Assembly (NCBI GenBank): GCA_964523675.1 | Contig: CAZFZT010000009.1 | Location: forward strand, 1 to 63,294 | Direction of reading: 5' to 3' | Source of the DNA: CAZFZT01 sp964523675 | GTDB taxonomy: Bacteria > Planctomycetota > Phycisphaerae > Phycisphaerales > SM1A02 | Length of the DNA: 63,294 bases | In this document: one piece after another, positions 43,257-51,055 of the stretch | Position numbering within the stretch: position 1 is the stretch's first letter | How the letters are laid out: every line of letters starts with the position of its first letter | Made by a program: the position numbers and the translations under genes | The notes under the pieces: generated by a model | Told to the model about the DNA's origin: nothing | Databases searched by the model: none | The model's input: only the letters and a program-made list of their open reading frames with translations

Positions 43257-45200
43257 TTATTGCTCGCGATTCTGCCTTCGGGGCACTGAAAATTGAGAAT
43301 CTCCGCTCGGCGCAAGGGTCGGACTGAGCCGGTCCAGTTCGCTCACCGGCGCCATGTCGTCATACTCTGGCCATTGCTCATCGGGGTCCGAAAACTCGGG
43401 GCGTTCGATCACTGTTGACTCTCGCTCCTGTCTCAGGATCGCAGCCAGAACGCGGTCCTGTTCCGCTTTGAAATCGGCGTCAATGTACTTCTGGCTCCAG
43501 ATTTGGTACAGCGCCCCGACTGTCTCGCTGTAACTCATCCCCAATCCGATTGATGGCCGCTCGATCGTCGTTGTGTGCCCCAGGAAGTGGACAAACTCTG
43601 CAAGGTTCGGCTCAACCTTATGTATGACCGCATCCAGATCCTCTGGCCGGCGACGATAGAACACCTCCAACCGGGCCTCTGGCGCGTCCTCGATTTCCTT
43701 CACCATGAATCGATTCTGCCACGCACGGACGAAGACGGGCGTGTCAATCTCAAGCCCCTCACCAAAGAGCACCACACGCGGCTGGCCGAACTGCGTGATG
43801 TAGATCATCGGCTTCTCGGACTCCACCACATCCACGATGAACTTCGCCGGCGCTCCAGGTCGCGGATCAACGGCATAGCTTTGCATGTACGGATCGCCAC
43901 GCTTTGCGAGCCCTTCATACGCCGTCAAGCGCACATCGACATCATCGTCGTTAAGTAGCTGTCGCAACTCATGATCGATGCGAGGATTTTCGCGCATCTC
44001 AGCGAGCAGTGCGATCGCGTCAATCCGCATATCGATGCCCGCAGTCTGCGCAAGTTCGATCAAATGCGGAACCACCAGCGCATCATCAAGCTTGGCCCCG
44101 GCCCGAAGTGCGGCCAGGCGCGGAATCTCTTCAGGGTAATCATACAAGTTGCGAATGATCGGAATCACCCGCGGACCCAACGCCTGCCAGCGCCACGACG
44201 CGGCGTCCGCCACAGACGGCTCCGCAAGCAACACCCGCCGGACGGATGCGGCGACGCTTTCCGCTTCGGACAAGCGAAGCGTCGTGTGCTGGAGCAGCTT
44301 GATGAATTCGTCGGTGCGATCGCGGAAGGATGGTGGGACTGTAATCTGAAGCGACTGATCCGACTCGCCCCACGCTGTCGGGTCGGGCTGACCGGGCTCC
44401 TGCGGGAACCGGGCATTGATGGTGTGTTGAAGGTTGGCCGCCCTCGCGTGGCTGGGATTCGCAAGTCGCAGTTTGATGGGCATATCGCGGACGCTTTCGC
44501 CGCCGGCCATAATCATGCCGATCGTTCGGGTGATGGCATCGCGCTCGATGGCATTGGGCTCAGCGAAAGGGTTGATGAAGATCGGACCCTTGGCCCGCGC
44601 CAGCGGAAATGATTGTCCAGTACCCACCCGCAGAGGCCCGGGGCGCAGATCGCTGAAGAGCAGCTCACCGCCCTCAAGACTCCTCGTTCCCGTGTTGGGA
44701 TCGGCGTACACGCGCACATCGAACCTCGTCCCGGGAATCTGCCGATTCCGCACCACGCGCGCCCCCACCGCGCCTGGCGGAATCATCGCTTCGACGATCA
44801 CCACCGCCGTATCTTCCGAATCCAGCATCGCCTGCGGCTTGAGGTGCCCCAGCCCATGACGCTCACTTCCGAAGCCGCGCCGACCGAGTTCCTCGATCAT
44901 GTGCGCCCGCAATTGTGGCGGGATGTCACGTGAGCCAGTGCCGTTCAGGCCCACAACCAGGCCGTACCCGCGCACCACCACGGGCTGGTAGCCGTCCAGA
45001 ATGGCCTCCGAAGCGATTGTGCCCCGCATGACCTGCGGGACATTGATCTCAAAGGAGCGGTCCATCCGTGCGGATTCGGGCCGCGGCGGAGCTTTTTCAA
45101 TGCCGGAGCAGCCGGCCGCTGCCAGCATGACAAAAGCCGGCAATGCAAGCATCTGCACCAGCCGGCAGCAGCATAAAGCGATCTGAGCAGTCCTTTTCAT
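43257..45200 (-). CDS. FlgI-like (P-ring) lipoprotein with HEAT-like and C-terminal extension
   Basis: A 647-residue lipoprotein (signal FVMLAAAGC). The N-terminal half is flagellar P-ring-like: RGYGLVVGLNGTGSRDIPPQ, DTAVVIVEAMIPPGAVGARV, GGELLFSDLRPGPLRVGTGQ, ARAKGPIFINPFAEP. The second half has HEAT-like alpha repeats (AQTAGIDMRIDAIALLAEMR, NDDDVDVRLTAYEGLAKRGD) and a tail rich in Glu/Arg. FlgI is normally periplasmic with a cleaved signal and 370 residues; this is a lipidated, longer relative, and no flagellar gene is in the window. A non-flagellar envelope role is inferred. ATG 45200 is preferred over GTG 45218. Confidence 0.8.
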   Translation of the reverse strand: MKRTAQIALCCCRLVQMLALPAFVMLAAAGCSGIEKAPPRPESARMDRSFEINVPQVMRGTIASEAILDGYQPVVVRGYGLVVGLNGTGSRDIPPQLRAHMIEELGRRGFGSERHGLGHLKPQAMLDSEDTAVVIVEAMIPPGAVGARVVRNRQIPGTRFDVRVYADPNTGTRSLEGGELLFSDLRPGPLRVGTGQSFPLARAKGPIFINPFAEPNAIERDAITRTIGMIMAGGESVRDMPIKLRLANPSHARAANLQHTINARFPQEPGQPDPTAWGESDQSLQITVPPSFRDRTDEFIKLLQHTTLRLSEAESVAASVRRVLLAEPSVADAASWRWQALGPRVIPIIRNLYDYPEEIPRLAALRAGAKLDDALVVPHLIELAQTAGIDMRIDAIALLAEMRENPRIDHELRQLLNDDDVDVRLTAYEGLAKRGDPYMQSYAVDPRPGAPAKFIVDVVESEKPMIYITQFGQPRVVLFGEGLEIDTPVFVRAWQNRFMVKEIEDAPEARLEVFYRRRPEDLDAVIHKVEPNLAEFVHFLGHTTTIERPSIGLGMSYSETVGALYQIWSQKYIDADFKAEQDRVLAAILRQERESTVIERPEFSDPDEQWPEYDDMAPVSELDRLSPTLAPSGDSQFSVPRRQNREQ

Positions 45201-45535
45201 GACGTACACCCTATTCACAGGACGGGCGGACAGCCGCGTCCGGTCGCAATTCGCGGTCAGACCCAGCCGCCACAGCCGGGCGAGCGGACTATTCGCAGAA
45301 ACAGGGCTTCAGGATACGAATTTCCCCTGAATGGTGCAATCGCGGACGTTCTTTGCCCTCTTCCGAGCTCGCTCCATTAACGCACTGATGCAAAAACCGC
45401 CATGCAGCGGTGAGGCGATGAGGCGGCTCAAAAAATCGCCCTTCGCAGAAGTCGCAAAGAGCGCGGAGGTGAGTGAAGCTCTACACGCCTCACTGCACGC
45501 TCCGCGCTCTCTGCGGTAAAACCTTCCTTGGGGGG
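45201..45535. other. Intergenic region with a long hairpin
   Basis: About 335 bp between the FlgI-like gene and the giant PI-PLC protein, both on the minus strand. It contains the inverted repeat at 45444-45516; no gene is seen. Confidence 0.5.
45444..45516. repeat. Inverted repeat, GAGCGCGGAG family
   Basis: Left arm CGCAGAAGTCGCAAAGAGCGCGGAG (45444-45468) with right arm CTCCGCGCTCTCTGCGG (45500-45516), loop with TGAGTGAAGCTCTACACGCC. It resembles other planctomycete repeats of the CGCAGAGxxCGCAGAG kind. Confidence 0.7.
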
Positions 45536-48500
45536 CTATGGGCATGATCCCCACTGGCCGAGGAGGAACAGCAGATCGGGTACGCCGACCGTCGAATCGC
45601 CATTGAAATCACTCACAGCACATTGGCCCTGAGGCGAAGCGCTGCCGAAGCACGAGAGCAGTACGAGTAGATCGCTCACGCCGACCTGGTTGTCGACGTC
45701 GAGATCAGCAGGGCAGGTGCTTGGTGGAACGGCGTCGAACGGCGATCGCTCGACGGCTCCGCGATCCGCGATCGCGAGGCCATCTCCATCGCCATCCTGC
45801 GGCAGTGCGATGCCGCGCTGATCGTTGAACAGAGCCGGCAGCGTTATATCAAGCGAATCGACAACCGGGCTGTCTGCTGCAGGCAGGTGCGTTGGCGTCG
45901 ACTGCGGCACCTGGGCGTAGCGAAGGCCGATCGCGTCGAGCGTGAAGTGATTCGAGGGCGCACTCACTGCTTTGCTGATTTGAATAAAGCGCACAGCGTC
46001 CTCGCCGCTTGCTGCAAGGTCGTAGGAGCGGGCGTAAGGAGCTGGCACGACGGTGAGATCCTGAAGCGGTTCGTACGCTTGTGGCGAAAGCGTCAGCCAG
46101 TCGGCGCCGTTCGTCGACACGCGCACCGTAACAAGGTTCCAGTGCTGGGGCAATGCGGTTATCGAGGAATAGACGTTGAAATCGGTGCCGGCAAGGTCAC
46201 GCAGGTACTGCCCGCCGAGGTCGTAGGTCACGGTGAAGGGGGTCAACTGATCCACAGCAATGTTGTCCGGCGCGTTGGCGACAAGGTGCTGCGCAATGCC
46301 CGCAGACGTCGTCACAGAGAACGCGTCGGGAAACAGCACACCGGGCACCGGGTTGTGCTGCAGCGGGCCGAGCATTGGGTCGCCGCTGGAGAAGCAGTGC
46401 GTGGCGGTGATCGGACCAATTGGCGGAATCTGCGTGGTGCCCAGGCCGGTGTTGCCCGCGACAATGCATCCGACGAGCCCGGTGCTGGAGTCGGTGCCAA
46501 GGGAAATGGCAGGGGCGAACGACGAGGTATTCTTTGTAATCGTGGAGAGGAGGAGCTGCGAAATGCCGCCACTCCCTGTGCTCAGTGCGCCGGCGGTGAC
46601 GCCGGTGTTGCCGCTGATGGTGCAATGCCGCATGCTCAGAGTGCCTGCGTTTAGGACAGCGGCGCGGCCGACGTTGCCGTGAATCGTACAACGATGGAGC
46701 GTGGCTTTGGTTGCAAGTGCCAGCCGAACTCCTGCGCCGATGATGCCGTCGCCGTTTGCGCCGGTGATGGTCAGGCGATGCGCAGTGAGATTACCTGCAT
46801 CGGCGACGAGGATGGCGTTCTGCGCGCCCTGAGCATGAATGATTGATTGGCCGGTGGTCGAGCCATGGATGGTGATGTCCTTGGCGGAGATGGTGACCTG
46901 GCCGAAGTACGTGCCGGGCGCGAGATGGATGGTCGCCTTGTTGGCGGCTTTGTTGATGGCGTTCTGGATGGATTTCTTCGCGGCGCCGGATGATGTGCCG
47001 AGATTGAGGTCCGATCCATTGGGCGAGACGTACAGGACTGAAGGCGGCGGGGGCGGCGGTTCGGGCAGAGCGGCGTTCGGGCCGGCGGAGCTCGCAGAGG
47101 CGACCCAGATGTTGTCGATGTTCATGTCCTCGTAATTGACGTACACGTCGCTTACGCCCGCCGAGAGCATGACGTGGCGCAGGACGGACATTTCAAAGCC
47201 GTTGCGCGGCACGCCGAAGACCCAGTTTGGACCGTGCTGCGCCGCGGCAACGGGACCCTGTAAGAAGCCGCCTGTTGTCGCGGAGACGGCCCACTCGCCC
47301 GTGACAACGTTCTTCAGCGCAAAGGGAAGAAAGAACGCGGGCGTCAATGGATGGAAGCGCAGCGTCCCGTCGGTGAGCTTCGCCTTTGCTACGCGTGGGA
47401 ATACCGATGATGCGGGTTCATTCTCCGCCCACGACCAGACTGCTGCGTTCATCAGCGGTGCAAAGGGCTCTTCCCAGTACAAGGTGCCGCTGAGCGAGTC
47501 GCCGATCGGAGCAAGGCCGATCAAGTTGACGCCGCTGGCGACCATGTCGCGCACGACGGTGGGCGTGATGATGCCGTGCGTCCACCACACCTGCGTGGAG
47601 CCCTCGAATTGATCGAACTTGTCAGCATGCGGGCCGTTGTAGCCGGCGCCTTGCCAAACGCCCAAGCCGTAGAACCCGTTGACCCCATTGATGCCATCAG
47701 ATGACCAGCCGGGAAACTTCGGGTAGCTTGCGGTGGGGAAGACGAGAGCTTCATCATTCTGATGCCAACTCCCTGTGCCGCCCTCTCCGAAGACGATGAC
47801 GCGGAAGCCGGCATCGAGCAGGGCGCGCGGCGTGACGTTGATCCATTTGCCATCAAACATGGCATCGCGGTCAGCTTTGGTGAAGATCACATCGCCGAGG
47901 AAATAATCGAGCGGCTCGATGATGTGCGCGGATTCTGATTCGTCCGCAGCGCGTTCGATTTCGATGAGAAGCAATTCATCCGGATTCTCATCGAGCCACT
48001 GGCGGATTTCTTCGATGGCATGTCGGAACGGCCGTGAAGTCGGCAAGCAGAAACCATGGCAGAGTTTCGCATCATCGTTCTCGACGAAAACATCAAGCAT
48101 GAGATAGCGGATCCCCATGCGCAGCTGATCGGTGATCGAGTATGAATGCTCGTGACCAATGAAGCCATCCGTCGACGTGTTGTACGAGTTGTGCGAGCCG
48201 ATGAACAGGCACTGCGTGATTGGCATATCGAGCTGGAGTTCCCGTTGCATCTTCAGGGCCCTGGAAGTCCAGGAATTGGTGAAGCTCGTCACGTCCGACT
48301 GTTTGCGATCGTCGTTGACGCAGATGCCGTTGGCGGCGCTAAGGCCGGTGTCGCAAGAGCGAAGCATGCGCAGGTTCTCGACGGTGCCGCTTGGCCAGAC
48401 TGGTTGGCCCGGCTGGCCACGACCATCGCCGAGGCAGTTGTAACCGGGCAGGCCGACCGCGCAGCTGGTGCATGGTCCGGGGGGAATGATCGGATCAGGT

Positions 48501-49030
48501 GCAAGGCCTTCCGTACAGCCATCGATGCAAAGCGGCTGGCCAGGGCCGCCGCATGGTTTGCAGGTGCCGTCGATGCCGACTCCCAGACCCGGCATGCAGC
48601 CGGCTGTGGTTGACCAATCCGGTGGGCAGGGAATTGCCCCCTGCATGCCGCACCCTTGGCAGATCGGCCCGAGCGGAAACGCCCAATCATTGCATGGCGG
48701 GTTGCCAGTCCAGAAGTTGCAGATTGGCTGATTATGGCCGCCGCAGGACGAGCCGCTGCAGATGCCCAGACCGTTCATGTTCAGTCCCGGTTTGCAGCCG
48801 GAAGAGTTCGAGATTTCCGGAATGCATGCCGGCTGATTGTTACCACCGCAGGGCGTGCAGATCGGTCCGGCCGGCTGATGCCAGTCATCACACACCGGGT
48901 CCGAAAAGCAAATGGGCTCGCCGGAGCCGCCACAGGGAAAGAGCTGGCCGAAGGCACCCGGCGCCATGGTGAGAAGCACGATGAATACCAGGAATGGGGC
49001 AAGAGCCGTTCGATATCGAGTGGGTCGCAT
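45536..49030 (-). CDS. Giant secreted PI-PLC-X domain protein with Cys-rich and beta-helix regions and dockerin-like tail
   Basis: 1164 residues with a signal peptide (TALAPFLVFIVLLTMAPGAF). A Cys/Gly-rich region follows (residues about 20-220, repeats like CGGxGQPxC). A PI-PLC X-type domain covers about 270-460: IGSHNSYNTSTDGFIGHEHS with the first His, LMLDVFVENDDAKLCHGF with the second. A right-handed beta-helix (about 640-870: LYVSPNGSDLNLGTSSGAAK, IHLAPGTYFGQVTI, LHRCTIHGNVGRAAVL) comes next, then a beta region, and finally DLDVDNQVGVSDLLVLLSCF and DFNGDSTVGVPDLLFLLGQW dockerin-like tails. AAAGGAAT precedes ATG 49030. The real substrate is unknown. Confidence 0.82.
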   Translation of the reverse strand: MRPTRYRTALAPFLVFIVLLTMAPGAFGQLFPCGGSGEPICFSDPVCDDWHQPAGPICTPCGGNNQPACIPEISNSSGCKPGLNMNGLGICSGSSCGGHNQPICNFWTGNPPCNDWAFPLGPICQGCGMQGAIPCPPDWSTTAGCMPGLGVGIDGTCKPCGGPGQPLCIDGCTEGLAPDPIIPPGPCTSCAVGLPGYNCLGDGRGQPGQPVWPSGTVENLRMLRSCDTGLSAANGICVNDDRKQSDVTSFTNSWTSRALKMQRELQLDMPITQCLFIGSHNSYNTSTDGFIGHEHSYSITDQLRMGIRYLMLDVFVENDDAKLCHGFCLPTSRPFRHAIEEIRQWLDENPDELLLIEIERAADESESAHIIEPLDYFLGDVIFTKADRDAMFDGKWINVTPRALLDAGFRVIVFGEGGTGSWHQNDEALVFPTASYPKFPGWSSDGINGVNGFYGLGVWQGAGYNGPHADKFDQFEGSTQVWWTHGIITPTVVRDMVASGVNLIGLAPIGDSLSGTLYWEEPFAPLMNAAVWSWAENEPASSVFPRVAKAKLTDGTLRFHPLTPAFFLPFALKNVVTGEWAVSATTGGFLQGPVAAAQHGPNWVFGVPRNGFEMSVLRHVMLSAGVSDVYVNYEDMNIDNIWVASASSAGPNAALPEPPPPPPSVLYVSPNGSDLNLGTSSGAAKKSIQNAINKAANKATIHLAPGTYFGQVTISAKDITIHGSTTGQSIIHAQGAQNAILVADAGNLTAHRLTITGANGDGIIGAGVRLALATKATLHRCTIHGNVGRAAVLNAGTLSMRHCTISGNTGVTAGALSTGSGGISQLLLSTITKNTSSFAPAISLGTDSSTGLVGCIVAGNTGLGTTQIPPIGPITATHCFSSGDPMLGPLQHNPVPGVLFPDAFSVTTSAGIAQHLVANAPDNIAVDQLTPFTVTYDLGGQYLRDLAGTDFNVYSSITALPQHWNLVTVRVSTNGADWLTLSPQAYEPLQDLTVVPAPYARSYDLAASGEDAVRFIQISKAVSAPSNHFTLDAIGLRYAQVPQSTPTHLPAADSPVVDSLDITLPALFNDQRGIALPQDGDGDGLAIADRGAVERSPFDAVPPSTCPADLDVDNQVGVSDLLVLLSCFGSASPQGQCAVSDFNGDSTVGVPDLLFLLGQWGSCP

Positions 49031-49259
49031 TTGATTCCTTTCGTGTAGGTCTTGAGGTCCAGCTATCAGACACACGGAAATCGCGCTCGGCGCGCCTCAA
49101 CAAAGTGTCAGTTGTTCATCCGGAGGAGGCACTTACCGGCCTTTCGCTTGGGCCTTTGCCGCCGGCTTGGATCGAGCCGCCTGCCCTCAGCTCACGAAAG
49201 AAATCCAACCCGATGGATGGAAGGTGGCCGGATTGGCCGGCGAACTGGAGCAAAGGCCC

Positions 49260-49265
49260 TATGCT
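49260..49265 (+). promoter_or_regulatory. -10-like hexamer for tag
   Basis: TATGCT, 10 nt before ATG 49276; supports that start. Confidence 0.4.
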
Positions 49266-49275
49266 GCCGGGCAGC

Positions 49276-49869
49276 ATGGTCAGAACGAAGAGACGTTGTG
49301 AGTGGTGCGGGAGCGATCCGCTCTATGTGAAGTATCACGATGAGGAATGGGGAGTGCCGCTGCGCCACAACAGCGCCGAAAATGACCGCCTGCTCTTTGA
49401 GTTCCTCATCCTTGAAGGCGCTCAAGCAGGGCTTAGCTGGCTGACCATTCTTCGAAAGCGGGAGAACTACCGAAGCGCCCTAGCCGGCTTTGACCCAGCC
49501 CGAGTGGCCAGGTTCAGCGATCACGAGTTGGACCGGCTCATGAACGATCCGGGTCTCGTGCGAAATCGCCTCAAGGTGCTCAGTCACCGCGCCAATGCGC
49601 GAGCATTCCTCGACATTCAGCGTGAGTTCGGCTCGTTCACCGCCTACTGGTGGAACTGGGTCGATGGTCGGCCGATTGTCAATCAGTTTCGCGCGCTTAC
49701 TGAGATCCCGCCAAGCACCCAAATCTCCACAGGTATCAGCAAAGACCTCAAAAAGCGCGGGATGAACTTCGTTGGCCCCACAATCATCTATGCCATGATG
49801 CAAGCAACCGGCATGGTGAACGATCACCTCGTCGGATGCTTTCGACATCAGGAGGTCACGATGGTGTAG
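49276..49869 (+). CDS. tag: DNA-3-methyladenine glycosylase I
   Basis: A 197-residue repair glycosylase: CEWCGSDPLYVKYHDEEWGV, FEFLILEGAQAGLSWLTILRK (with the catalytic Glu), and FVGPTIIYAMMQATGMVNDH. The zinc-binding Cys near the start (RCEWCG) and the C-terminal His/Cys (CFRH) fit the family. ATG 49276 follows a TATGCT hexamer by 10 nt; longer starts would run through sequence unlike the family. It is divergent from the giant PI-PLC gene. Confidence 0.93.
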   Translation: MVRTKRRCEWCGSDPLYVKYHDEEWGVPLRHNSAENDRLLFEFLILEGAQAGLSWLTILRKRENYRSALAGFDPARVARFSDHELDRLMNDPGLVRNRLKVLSHRANARAFLDIQREFGSFTAYWWNWVDGRPIVNQFRALTEIPPSTQISTGISKDLKKRGMNFVGPTIIYAMMQATGMVNDHLVGCFRHQEVTMV

Positions 49870-49887
49870 CGGCCGGCCTAATCCCGC

Positions 49888-50142
49888 TTACTCTTCGTCT
49901 GCAGCGGCCTCGTCACGGCGGCCTGCATTGAGGAGCGCCACCGCTTTGTCGGGATCGAGTGAGCCGGCGGCGACGTACGCTGCCAGCTCCCGCCGGGTGC
50001 GCTCCTTGGCGCGGGTGTTGATCACCGTCGCAATCGCGCCGGCGAGAATCGCTACGAGGGCCACCGCGCCGCCGATAACGAAGATCACGTTCGGCAAGCT
50101 GAACATCGTGATCAGAATGTCTTGGGATTGTGATTCGACCAT
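49888..50142 (-). CDS. Small single-pass membrane protein
   Basis: An 84-residue protein with one membrane segment (NVIFVIGGAVALVAILAGAIATVI, about 18-41) and a charged C-terminal helix (TRAKERTRRELAAYVAAGSL). AAAGG precedes ATG 50142. Resembles bacterial small inner-membrane proteins of unknown function; convergent with tag. Confidence 0.65.
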   Translation of the reverse strand: MVESQSQDILITMFSLPNVIFVIGGAVALVAILAGAIATVINTRAKERTRRELAAYVAAGSLDPDKAVALLNAGRRDEAAADEE

Positions 50143-50398
50143 AAGGTGGCCTTTCTGCTGCGATCTTTCAGCGCTCGCAACGTCTGCGCTCGCTTTGCGA
50201 GGTCTGCTGCGCTCCTGAAGTATATTGGGAAGTCGTGTGGCGAGTTTCAGATCGCTGCGTCAAGCGGATCGCTGATGCGTGATCTCTTGAGTTTCGGACT
50301 TTCCCGGCCTATGATTGCTGTGCCCGGCGCGGAATGCCCGGGCCTTTGTACGCGCAGCGGCGCGGTGCATCGGCACTTGATACAGTGAAAAGGCAGAT

Positions 50399-50509
50399 AT
50401 GAACGCATTGCAGCCCAACCAGGCAGTTGATCTCAGAGCGAGCGAATCGCGCGCCTGGCTGCTGCGCCCGGAGCGCTGCGATGCCGCGCCGCCGGCCGCG
50501 CCTGCCTGA
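50399..50509 (+). CDS. Short upstream ORF (possible leader peptide)
   Basis: A 36-codon frame with AAAAGGCAG before ATG 50399, ending TGA 50507-50509, Arg/Ala/Pro-rich. It lies about 30 nt ahead of a strong terminator-like hairpin and 124 nt ahead of the Rnk-like gene. It could be a leader peptide or chance; no homology recognised. A second overlapping short frame runs from 50509. Confidence 0.3.
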   Translation: MNALQPNQAVDLRASESRAWLLRPERCDAAPPAAPA

Positions 50510-50539
50510 TGAGTCTCTGTCAACTCAGGGCACGCGGAA

Positions 50540-50578
50540 CCCCGGTCGGCCACGCCGATGCGGGGCTCTCTTTTATTT
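50540..50578 (+). terminator. Rho-independent-type hairpin upstream of the Rnk-like gene
   Basis: CCCCG, inner stem TCGGC-CAC-GCCGA, CGGGG, then CTCTCTTTTATTT. A convincing intrinsic-terminator shape placed 55 nt before the ribosome site of the 50633 gene, so it may act as an attenuator or end a short leader RNA. Confidence 0.7.
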
Positions 50579-50632
50579 GAACCCAATTCAACCACCATGA
50601 AAGCGCGGCCGAGCCGCGGAGGATATGAAACC

Positions 50633-51055
50633 ATGAAGACGACCAACGGAGCCATCACCATCACCAAGACCGATCGCAAGCGCCTGGAGCGCGCCATTTG
50701 GCCGAGCGGCAGGAAGTACGACCGCGATCTACCGTGGCATGTGACTGCACTTCAAGAGGAACTCAACCGCGCGAAGTTCGTTGATGCGAAGAACATCCCG
50801 CCGGATGTCGTCACCATGAACTCAACCGTGCAGGTGCGCGCGGCCGGCCATGATGCGGATACCTACACCATTGTGTACCCCGGCAACGCCGACATCGACG
50901 CAGGTCGCATCTCGGTGCTCTCACCGATGGGGCTTGCCCTGCTCGGTGCGCGCGTCGGTGAGGAAGTGCGATGGGACACGCCTGCCGGTCCACGGCGGTA
51001 CACGCTGGAAAAGATCATTTTCCAGCCGGAGTCGGCCCGGCAGTGGGAGTTATGA
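50633..51055 (+). CDS. GreA/GreB C-terminal-domain protein, Rnk-like
   Basis: A 140-residue protein. The C-terminal part (MNSTVQVRAAGHDADTYTIV, YPGNADIDAGRISVLSPMGL, ALLGARVGEEVRWDTPAG) is the GreA/GreB C-terminal domain as found in Rnk, which binds RNA polymerase and regulates nucleoside diphosphate kinase. GGAGG precedes ATG 50633. A terminator hairpin stands upstream. It is convergent with and overlaps the end of the M3 peptidase gene by 6 bp. The N-terminal helices are consistent with the short coiled coil of Rnk. Confidence 0.85.
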   Translation: MKTTNGAITITKTDRKRLERAIWPSGRKYDRDLPWHVTALQEELNRAKFVDAKNIPPDVVTMNSTVQVRAAGHDADTYTIVYPGNADIDAGRISVLSPMGLALLGARVGEEVRWDTPAGPRRYTLEKIIFQPESARQWEL

